Source of the DNA: DATKMG01 sp035541995
GTDB taxonomy: Bacteria; Acidobacteriota; Terriglobia; Versatilivoradales; Versatilivoraceae
Direction: 5' to 3'
Length of the DNA: 13,972 nt
Assembly: GCA_035541995.1 (NCBI GenBank)
Contig: DATKMG010000471.1
Coordinates: 1 to 13,972, forward strand
How positions within the stretch are numbered: position 1 is the stretch's first letter; every line of letters starts with the position of its first letter. Below, one piece after another: positions 5,966 through 12,185 of this stretch. The translations under genes and the position numbers were made by a program. The notes under the pieces are model-generated. The model made no database searches, was not told the DNA's origin, and saw nothing but the letters and a program-made list of their open reading frames with translations.

Positions 5966-8900
5966 TCAATCCCACAAGAGTATGGAAGACAGTTGATCGG
6001 GCCTTGCCAGTCGGAGTAACTGATAACCGATACCGGCCATGCCTTGGTGGAAGGATGGCATGTAGAGACCTGTTTCAGGGCCAAGTGCGAAGTGCCCCTG
6101 CTTGCGGGCACGACGGAGAACTTTGCTGGTTAGCTTTCTCGCCTGCCTTTCCCGGAATTTGTCCCCAAGCCTCCGCCCGGCCTCGAGCAGCAACTCCGCA
6201 CGACCGAGGTTGCCGCAACAAGGATGATCCAGTTCGGTCAGTGATTCAGATGATGTAGCTCTCACAGCCCTGTCGATGTCCACTCTGAAGACATTGTGGT
6301 CAGAGAGTGCCGGACTTGCGAGACGCCCCAAGCCAATCCCAGGGGCGCCGTGACACCAACTGTTGCGAACACTAAAACCGGTTCCCTTTAGTGGCGAAAG
6401 CAGGTCAAGCCAATTGCCGCTCTGCTCTGAATACAAACCATTTTCGTATTCGATAGCTTCCAGCGCAGCATCAAAGAACCTCTTCTCTCCGGTCTTCTGT
6501 GACAGCAACGAAAGAGCATAGGCAATCCCTGCAGCACCGTGAGAAAAACCGCTGAGAAGCTTACCCTGAACCGTTTTCCAGCTTCTGAGACCAGAGTCGC
6601 TCACTGAGCGGCTTTCGAGCAGATGCTCTCCACATTGCAGGGCTTTTTCCAAGAGCCAGTCGTGCGGCCGAATCTTATGCAATGCGAGCAGTGCCAACAA
6701 ACAACCAGCGGCTCCACTAAGCAGGTCATAGTGGCGATCGGCGGCGATTCGTTCCTGGGTTATATGCTGGGCCGCCCTTTCTGCGCTTTCAATCAAACGA
6801 AGTTCGCCGAGCCAATCGCCCGCCCGAGTCAGGGCATAGACCAGCGATGAAATTCCAATCCCCGCCCCGATAGTGTGGTCAAAAACCAAGTGCTGGTATT
6901 CGGGAAGGCCGGTGGCTTCGGAGGGCATCTTGAGGGCGCTGATGGCTAAATCACGAAAACCTGCTCCACCTGTGGTTTGCTCGAGCGCTGCCAAAAACAA
7001 AGCTGTACCACAGACGCCGTCGAACAAACGGAAGGACATCGGCTGTAATTGCCAAACCTGCGCCTGGGGCTCGTAAATGCGTGCGATCCAGGTGACGCTT
7101 CCGTCATGAGCTGAAATGGCCGCAGCACGGATCTTCTCGGCGATTTCAATGGCTTCTCGGATCAGATCGTCTTTACTCTCGATCGCATCCGACTGGCCAG
7201 CAGACTGAAAGCTTTCGATCGCTTCCGATTGCCGTGAATCATGTGTCAGTGCCGAACGGATGTATTGAATCTGTAACTCAAGATCATTCGTGTTGAGTCC
7301 GGCCAGGCCTTGCCTCATGCTCTCGAAACTGGGTCTAGTAAACAGGCCGGCTACACTCTGTCCAAAACCAATGTCCAGGACTTCGCTAGAGGGTGTGGTG
7401 CTAAAGAGAGGGACATCGCCTTGCAGAATAGCTGATCGCTCAGCAGCCACCACTGGCCAGAATGGCGGCTGGCTCTCGGAATAGAGAAATGGCCGAGCCA
7501 ACACGTCGGCCTCGATACTCGAATCCATCCCATCGTGCAGGTTTTGCGGCAACAGGCACTCCTGCTGAATGCCGAAATAAATCGTTGTGCTGCGCAATAG
7601 AAACCGCGTTGTCAGGTTGGCCAGGGCCGCCAACGGGCCCTCCGGATGCAATAGGGCATCCGCCCGGCTCATCATGAAGTGATACATACTAGAGAACCCC
7701 TCCACCACTTGGTTAGCGTAGTCGGAGGGGTCCACCGGTGAATCGCCCTGCCGTACCACGTTCCCAGCCCCGGCCGACGGGACGAGCCTTCGACTCAAGC
7801 GCATCCGATCTGTATTGGGGTGCTCCCAGATTTTGGAAACGTGCTGTTGTTCCACAGAGCGCCCCAGGCCGCTCCAGTCGCGTGGATTTCCGGCTGAATC
7901 GACGATCCAACGGGGAAGCAGGTAGGTCCGGAACACAGAATTCCAGAAGAACGCACGATTAGATATTACGAAAGCATCCTCGATATCGGTGATGTCATTG
8001 GGCGCTGCCTCAGACCCGAGGAGCGTCTCCATATCAATGAGCACTGGATACTCGCCGTGTGCGATCAGATTGTCCGCAGTGCAGTCGCCTCCTCCAAGAA
8101 TGTACATAAGACAGAGCAGCAATCCGGCACGCCGATAATAGCGCTCCACTTCCGTCTGGTCTTTGCAGGGCAAGGGGGATACGACATCTACCCACCCGTG
8201 TGAATGGCCGTACACACCTCCGAAAATCTTAAACGAGAGAGGCACGCCATTCTCATTGAGCCAGCTCAGCAATCCGTAGTAAGCCCTTTCCAATTCAAGA
8301 TTCCTCGGTTTGTAGATGCAACTGGCTCCGTTTTCAAAGTTCACGCGCATCGCTGTCTTCCCGCCATGGTGCCGGTCAGACAGGCCTGTTTCAATTCGCC
8401 TCACTTTGCCGAGTTCTTTCCCGCCGCCGAAATGATGTACCAGCTTCGGCATGTCCTGCGACAGGTGGCACAGAAACTGGACGATGAAAGAGATCCAAAA
8501 CTCTGTCATCTGCGCCAAGAGTCTCGCCAGCACGGGATATTCGCGGAACAGTCGAACCAAGCCGCCGCGCCACATTGTCTCAATAAAAGCCCTGTAGAAC
8601 GCGCGGCTTGGGACTCCCGATTCCGAGTCCGAACTGGATGTGCACGCGCTGGAATAGGCCTCGTGGAGGGATCGCGACGCGGAAAATTCCAAGGCGAGGA
8701 CATCTTTCGTCCAGAAACACAGCGAACGAAGCAACCAACGCTGCAAATCATATTGGGCAGGCTCAGCAAGCAGAAAAAGAGAGTTACCCGCGGCGGCGCT
8801 CACCTTTTCTGCTCCATAACGAATGAATGGAGCCATCAGGTGCTCAAAGGCGATAGGTTCATCTGCCTTGATAAACTGATTTTCCGCTTCCAAATCTTCC

Positions 8901-9226
8901 AGGGTTCCCCCCATGTAAAGAGCGCCAGTGGCCGCAACCCGCTGGAGGCAGTTTGTCCAGTCGGGAAGAGAACCTACCTCACGAAGGCGCACCCCGGCCG
9001 CCAAGGTCTCGGCGGTCTCGCTCGTCAGCCCGTCCCATTTCAACCGTCGCTCGAAGCGGATCGAGTCCCCCTGAGCGACGCGATGCAGCCATTTTTCCAT
9101 GCGTGTCCGCGCGACCCCACGGGTCTGCTCTGTCAAAGGGAGAGCAGCAAATTCAGGGCCCTGTCTTTCATGGAGGAAAGCAGAAGCTTCGGTGATCTGG
9201 ATTAGATCTTGCAACGACAAATTCAT
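5966..9226 (-). CDS. lanM: Class II lanthipeptide synthetase LanM (CCG type)
   Basis: Bifunctional enzyme that phosphorylates and eliminates Ser/Thr of a precursor core and then adds Cys thiols to form lanthionine rings. It has 1086 residues, normal for LanM. The N-terminal DUF4135 dehydratase half (about 1-610) shows GLSDRHHGGK (281-290, matching GDxHxGG), YKPRNLE (305-311) with the ATP-site Lys306, GGGDCTADNLIA (378-389) and LIDMETLL (396-403). By comparison with CylM as I recall it, D381, N386, D398 and E400 are kept, but the usual His two residues after D381 is Thr383. A linker near 665-690 carries a 12-residue tandem repeat. The LanC-like cyclase half (about 690-1080) has GFSHGAAG (893-900), SWCHGAPG (956-963) and HPCCGNLGR (1001-1009), so the zinc ligands are C958, C1003 and C1004, the CCG arrangement of ProcM-like enzymes. 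AAAGGA lies 12 bases before the ATG, a somewhat weak ribosome site. Confidence 0.96.
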   Translation of the reverse strand: MNLSLQDLIQITEASAFLHERQGPEFAALPLTEQTRGVARTRMEKWLHRVAQGDSIRFERRLKWDGLTSETAETLAAGVRLREVGSLPDWTNCLQRVAATGALYMGGTLEDLEAENQFIKADEPIAFEHLMAPFIRYGAEKVSAAAGNSLFLLAEPAQYDLQRWLLRSLCFWTKDVLALEFSASRSLHEAYSSACTSSSDSESGVPSRAFYRAFIETMWRGGLVRLFREYPVLARLLAQMTEFWISFIVQFLCHLSQDMPKLVHHFGGGKELGKVRRIETGLSDRHHGGKTAMRVNFENGASCIYKPRNLELERAYYGLLSWLNENGVPLSFKIFGGVYGHSHGWVDVVSPLPCKDQTEVERYYRRAGLLLCLMYILGGGDCTADNLIAHGEYPVLIDMETLLGSEAAPNDITDIEDAFVISNRAFFWNSVFRTYLLPRWIVDSAGNPRDWSGLGRSVEQQHVSKIWEHPNTDRMRLSRRLVPSAGAGNVVRQGDSPVDPSDYANQVVEGFSSMYHFMMSRADALLHPEGPLAALANLTTRFLLRSTTIYFGIQQECLLPQNLHDGMDSSIEADVLARPFLYSESQPPFWPVVAAERSAILQGDVPLFSTTPSSEVLDIGFGQSVAGLFTRPSFESMRQGLAGLNTNDLELQIQYIRSALTHDSRQSEAIESFQSAGQSDAIESKDDLIREAIEIAEKIRAAAISAHDGSVTWIARIYEPQAQVWQLQPMSFRLFDGVCGTALFLAALEQTTGGAGFRDLAISALKMPSEATGLPEYQHLVFDHTIGAGIGISSLVYALTRAGDWLGELRLIESAERAAQHITQERIAADRHYDLLSGAAGCLLALLALHKIRPHDWLLEKALQCGEHLLESRSVSDSGLRSWKTVQGKLLSGFSHGAAGIAYALSLLSQKTGEKRFFDAALEAIEYENGLYSEQSGNWLDLLSPLKGTGFSVRNSWCHGAPGIGLGRLASPALSDHNVFRVDIDRAVRATSSESLTELDHPCCGNLGRAELLLEAGRRLGDKFRERQARKLTSKVLRRARKQGHFALGPETGLYMPSFHQGMAGIGYQLLRLARPDQLSSILLWD

Positions 9227-9317
9227 GGCCTTGAAAAGTCCTTTCGCAAGCGGACTAATCCCATTTTAATCCCGCTCCAGTGCGAGTGAGGGTGTAAATC
9301 GCTCCTGCTGAGTGACC

Positions 9318-9340
9318 GATTGAGGTGTGCTGATTGAGGT
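9318..9340 (-). repeat. Nine-base direct repeat upstream of lanM
   Basis: GATTGAGGT occurs at 9318-9326 and again at 9332-9340 on the + strand (ACCTCAATC on the - strand), with a 14-base period, about 95 bases upstream of the lanM start codon. Such spacing could suit a regulator, but a 9-mer pair can be chance. Confidence 0.3.
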
Positions 9341-9359
9341 ACTCTGTAAAGGATGTTGC

Positions 9360-9509
9360 CTAAGCAGGCCTCAGAGTGATGCAGCATTCCGCACATAGGC
9401 AGGTGAAGGTACATCCCGCGGCCCGTCCGCCGGCTACCTCCTGCAGTTCGGTTTCCGTAAGTTCATGAGTACTGGAGACCGGGTCCGGTGAAGGGACGTT
9501 TAGGTCCAC
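9360..9509 (-). pseudogene. Second lanthipeptide precursor copy, leader-truncated
   Basis: Reading the - strand from a possible GTG at 9509 to TAG at 9362-9360 gives a 49-residue peptide: PDPVSST, then HELTETELQEVAGG, then a 21-residue core. This matches the end of the intact precursor leader (ELTEAELQEVAGG) and its core. The core contains CLCAECCIT against CVCTGCCIT in the intact gene, with Cys at core positions 5, 9, 11, 14, 15 and Thr at 6, 8, 17. Aligned without gaps at an offset of 351 bases, the leader part matches at 69 of 75 bases (9429-9503) while the core matches at only 33 of 51. Homology ends at 9503. In-frame stops lie at 9534-9539, and I see no ribosome site, so the first roughly 75 leader residues are missing. 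It may be a remnant, or a cryptic core cassette that is transcribed with the operon. Confidence 0.75.
9375..9503 (-). repeat. Partial tandem duplication of the precursor gene, copy 2
   Basis: This 129-base segment aligns without gaps to 9726-9854 inside the intact precursor gene. It spans the last 25 residues of the leader, the GG cleavage site and 17 core codons. Identity is high in the leader part and low in the core part. The repeat stops abruptly at the TAG of GTTTAG (9503 and 9854), which marks the duplication or deletion boundary. Confidence 0.85.
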
Positions 9510-9707
9510 GAGCCGGATTCGTGCCGAGGGAGCTCACTAGCTAGCTAGGAGGCAAGGTCAGCACCAATCCGCCATGCGAAGGTTATCATACGCAGGCTAC
9601 CGGTTCCGACAGCGACCCAAGTCTTGGCGCTGGCGGCTGCTTCCCGAATCCAACAGTCGCCTAGGGAGATCAGTCCCAGAATTGCTGCTCTTCTCGCTCG
9701 GCCTCAA
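9510..9707. other. Non-coding spacer between the two precursor copies
   Basis: Translation of this stretch on the - strand in all three frames gives no residues resembling the missing N-terminal part of the NHLP leader. It includes CTAG repeated three times (9537-9548), a 12-base palindrome that, with the adjoining TGA, puts stops in every frame. I see no terminator with a T-run. Confidence 0.5.
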
Positions 9708-10082
9708 TTAGCCAATCTTAATGCTAGTGATGCAACATCCCGTACATACGCACCACATATTAGCCCCCGTGGGCTTGCCGCCGGCTACCTCCTGCAGTTC
9801 GGCTTCCGTAAGTTCAAGAGTACTGGAGACCGGGTCTGGTAGAGCGACGTTTAGCATTACAGTTCTTGTTGTCACGGCCGTGGACCCCTCAACAAATCGG
9901 ACCTCGAGACCTTCTAACAGCAGCTTCGAGTTGATCTGGTTGATGGCCGTGCGGCTGTCTCTTAGAGCTAACCGTCTGAATTCAGGATCTACCGCTGATC
10001 GTTTGAGTACCTCGAGCAATGCTCGCTCAATTTCCGCATCATTCGCAGATGGGACATTTGTTGGCTCAGGCTTGTTGGCCAT
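9708..10082 (-). CDS. lanA: Class II lanthipeptide precursor with NHLP-type leader
   Basis: Ribosomally made precursor of 124 residues: a 102-residue leader ending ELTEAELQEVAGG (double-Gly site 101-102) and a 22-residue core. The leader has the nitrile-hydratase-like (NHLP) pattern: DPEFRRLALRDSRTAI (32-47), then LLEGLEVRFVEG (55-66), then a strand-like stretch before the acidic ELTxxEL segment. The core has Cys at core positions 9, 11, 14, 15 (CVCTGCCITS) and hydroxy residues Thr3, Thr12, Thr17, Ser18 for LanM to dehydrate. The start is fixed by AAGGAGG nine bases upstream and a near-consensus promoter. The gene heads the cluster: the second precursor copy, lanM and the 321-residue ORF follow on the same strand. 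The GG site implies later cleavage by a LanT-type or other protease not seen here. Confidence 0.92.
   Translation of the reverse strand: MANKPEPTNVPSANDAEIERALLEVLKRSAVDPEFRRLALRDSRTAINQINSKLLLEGLEVRFVEGSTAVTTRTVMLNVALPDPVSSTLELTEAELQEVAGGKPTGANMWCVCTGCCITSIKIG
9726..9854 (-). repeat. Precursor duplication, copy 1 (inside the intact gene)
   Basis: Counterpart of the repeat at 9375-9503, covering the leader end, GG site and most of the core of the intact precursor. It is listed so that the pair can be compared base by base. Confidence 0.85.
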
Positions 10083-10091
10083 GGATCGAGT

Positions 10092-10098
10092 CCTCCTT
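10092..10098 (-). promoter_or_regulatory. Shine-Dalgarno of the lanthipeptide precursor
   Basis: The - strand reads AAGGAGG, nine bases upstream of the ATG at 10082. It is a full-strength ribosome site, consistent with a peptide made in excess over its enzyme, whose own site at 9226 is weak. Confidence 0.85.
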
Positions 10099-10129
10099 GT
10101 GGAAACACTGGCATGTTAGGGATGAGGGC

Positions 10130-10158
10130 ATTCTAACCCGCAGCCGGAATGCTGTCAA
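10130..10158 (-). promoter_or_regulatory. Near-consensus sigma-70 promoter of the lanthipeptide cluster
   Basis: On the - strand TTGACA (complement of 10153-10158) and TAGAAT (complement of 10130-10135) are separated by exactly 17 bases. The -35 is perfect and the -10 has one mismatch. Transcription would start near 10123, giving a 5' leader of about 40 bases that holds the AAGGAGG site. The element lies 35 bases after the pilX stop, so the cluster has its own promoter though it may also receive read-through from the pilin operon. Confidence 0.8.
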
Positions 10159-10192
10159 TGGCAATTCCTTATGCGTCGCCTTAGGTCCACCC

Positions 10193-11545
10193 CTAGAATG
10201 CGTTGCGATAATTCAAGCGTGCGAAACCGAGAGCGTTGAACTGCTGTTGAATGATTGCCGAGTGGTAAAAGATGCGGACGTTGCCGGAAAGATTTGAAAC
10301 CTGTGGCCCGGCGTCTGAATAAGACAAAATCGCCCCATGGATTTCGACACCGCCCCCAGAATCCCCGTTGAGGTTGACTCTTCCTCTAACAATTATGAGC
10401 CCATAATAACTGAATGTGCCCGATACAGTGAAGTCGCCGTTAACAAAGAGGACCCCCTGTCCCTCAGAATTAGAGAGGGTCAACGATCCATCGCAAAAGG
10501 CAGCCTCTGAATGATCTCCGTTGACAGGGACCCGACCTAGGCTGAGCCCATCCCCGACAAAAGTGCCATCCGCAAATCGGGAGATTGTGGGAGCCACTTT
10601 CTCAATACTGCGGGTGACCGGCGGTCTCAGCAGATTACAGAGTGGGCCCATCTCATAAGTAAAGGGGGAACCTGGATGAACAGATGTCGGGGCTCCGTTC
10701 ACATGAGTCAGATCCCCGCTGATGGTGTCTTGAGATTCCAACGCATCGAGGGGGGAGCTCAATCCGGCCTCGTCCTGCCCATTTATCTGCACACCTGCAC
10801 TAGAGATGGAGAGAGGTCCCTTCGCATATAAGGCAGCACGAAGGGGCGGCACAGGGATTCGGGATATATCAGAATTGGACGAAAACCTGATTCCATCCTT
10901 GTCCCTGACCAGGACAGTCAGCTGGTAAACAGGGGTTCCCGTGCACTCTACGAGATGAGCTCCCGAATTGACGTACTGAGTGAGTTTAGGCTGGCTCAAT
11001 ACTGTGCTAAAGCCATAAAACACGGGACCATCAAGATTTGTATTCGATGCACTCAAGTAGTTACTGGAGCTATCGAGATTGTACTTAGCCCTTCTTTCAG
11101 TCTTCTGGGTTATTCGGACCCAGGCGAAACCGGGCCGATTCAAGTTCGAGGGTACCAGAGTGAAGTCTGATGCAGTATGGAATTCAGGATCGAAAAAAGG
11201 GTTGGAGACGGCTGTACCGCCGGTGGGATTGATGGAGGGAGTGGAAACAATGTAGACAGCCTTGCTAGAGTCGGACAGGGGACCAGTCGGGTCGCTCAAG
11301 AATCCAACAATCCGATTTCGAGCCTCTTCGCATGCTGACTCAGCCCAATAGGAGTTGGATAGCTGGGCCCGTGTGTTTCGTCCGATGAGTACTTCGGTTG
11401 TACTTACGAACACGAGAGTCAAACCAATTAAACTCATTAAGGCCAGTGCCAGAAGAGAAACAACTAGCGCAATCCCTTGCTCAGACCGGCAATGAGGATC
11501 ACAGAAAGCAGGGCAATGCATGGTAGTGATACGGCAGGTGCTCAT
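10193..11545 (-). CDS. pilX: PilX_N-type pilus assembly protein (minor pilin)
   Basis: Large minor pilin-like protein of 450 residues, probably part of the tip or initiation complex of a type IV pilus or secretion pseudopilus. I choose the ATG at 11545, which overlaps the pilW stop as ATGA (four bases), over an in-frame TTG at 11560. EQGIALVVSLLALALMSL (22-39) matches the PilX_N domain: Gly24 then Ile, and no Glu at +5, as is normal for PilX_N. The next segment (AQLSNSYWAESACEEARNRI) is the usual amphipathic helix. The C-terminal half is Gly/Ser-rich and beta-strand-rich (GVLFVNGDFTVSG, YYGLIIVRGRVNLNG), reading like a repetitive beta fold. The 24-residue prepilin leader holds four Cys (4, 11, 15, 19), which is unusual. 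Confidence 0.85.
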   Translation of the reverse strand: MSTCRITTMHCPAFCDPHCRSEQGIALVVSLLALALMSLIGLTLVFVSTTEVLIGRNTRAQLSNSYWAESACEEARNRIVGFLSDPTGPLSDSSKAVYIVSTPSINPTGGTAVSNPFFDPEFHTASDFTLVPSNLNRPGFAWVRITQKTERRAKYNLDSSSNYLSASNTNLDGPVFYGFSTVLSQPKLTQYVNSGAHLVECTGTPVYQLTVLVRDKDGIRFSSNSDISRIPVPPLRAALYAKGPLSISSAGVQINGQDEAGLSSPLDALESQDTISGDLTHVNGAPTSVHPGSPFTYEMGPLCNLLRPPVTRSIEKVAPTISRFADGTFVGDGLSLGRVPVNGDHSEAAFCDGSLTLSNSEGQGVLFVNGDFTVSGTFSYYGLIIVRGRVNLNGDSGGGVEIHGAILSYSDAGPQVSNLSGNVRIFYHSAIIQQQFNALGFARLNYRNAF

Positions 11546-12174
11546 AGATTCAAGGGACAAATTCGGACGGACCGCGAGGCGCTTCGGAACACATGTGTCA
11601 AGGGATCAACCTGCCGGCTCCTTAGAGTAACACGCACTTCGATCTGTCGGATGTCTTGGAGGACGGTGGTTTCAGCCCCATACCTATCAAAATATCTCAA
11701 CTGAAAGCTCTCAACTTGTTCTGATAGCTTCTGTGGTGAGCCGGAGGGCAGACTACCGTCGGCTCGATTGAGCTTCCCGCCGAACCTGTTCAAACTATAT
11801 GGGGGCGCCGGACCACTCAGGTAATAATGAACGTAGTCAACCTCACCGTCCCCATTAATGTCCCCTTGGAACTGGACCGATTGTGGTCCGGCTTCGAGCA
11901 GTCCTTCAGCTACAAGGTTCCTGTAAGTCGAGGGCGCTCGGAGATAATCCCAGTCGTAGTAACTTGCCGGTGGAAAGCCAGCCATTTTCATCTCAGCGTT
12001 GACAAGGGCTAAAGCGTCTTGCAGGTTCTGAACCATTTCGCTCTCATCCCTGGAAATGCTGGAGACTTCTTGGCTTTCATCCATCTTCACGAACAACGCT
12101 CCAAGCAGGATCACGAAAATGGCCAGGACGACAAGGAGTTCCAAGATTGTAAAACCAGAATAGTCGCTTCTCAT
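11542..12174 (-). CDS. pilW: PilW-like minor pilin / type II pseudopilin
   Basis: Minor pilin of 210 residues with a short six-residue basic leader and a canonical prepilin site: G7^F8TILE12, Glu at +5, followed by a hydrophobic helix (about 8-30). The rest is a soluble globular domain with an INGDGEVDYVHYYL stretch (a possible Asp-rich Ca-binding loop) and a GspJ/PilW-like C-terminal strand series ending near RQIEVRVTLRSRQ. It starts 11 bases after the pilV stop, and its TGA overlaps the pilX ATG, so the three are one translational unit. No good Shine-Dalgarno precedes it, which fits coupling to pilV. Confidence 0.87.
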   Translation of the reverse strand: MRSDYSGFTILELLVVLAIFVILLGALFVKMDESQEVSSISRDESEMVQNLQDALALVNAEMKMAGFPPASYYDWDYLRAPSTYRNLVAEGLLEAGPQSVQFQGDINGDGEVDYVHYYLSGPAPPYSLNRFGGKLNRADGSLPSGSPQKLSEQVESFQLRYFDRYGAETTVLQDIRQIEVRVTLRSRQVDPLTHVFRSASRSVRICPLNL

Positions 12175-12185
12175 GGGAGAAAAAG

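Noticed and set aside
5551..6111. 186-codon - strand frame spanning the lanM end and the start of the 321-residue gene
   Set aside because: Overlaps two better supported genes in another frame. The strong ribosome site at 5915-5923 points to the 321-residue frame instead.
8204..9205. 333-codon + strand open frame
   Set aside because: It lies wholly antisense to lanM, whose motifs are unmistakable; the + frame has no recognisable domain and is a shadow of codon bias.
9223..9414. 63-codon - strand frame starting at 9414, over the second core and the lanM start
   Set aside because: It is the shifted reading of the second precursor core (the in-frame reading matches the intact precursor, this one does not) and shows no family features.
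10040..10075. + strand reading of the precursor start region gives FADGTFVG, identical to a stretch of PilX encoded on the - strand near 10560
   Set aside because: The DNA match is only about 18 of 24 bases, which is expected by chance in a 14-kb inverted comparison. The + strand frame is antisense to a well-supported precursor gene with promoter and ribosome site.
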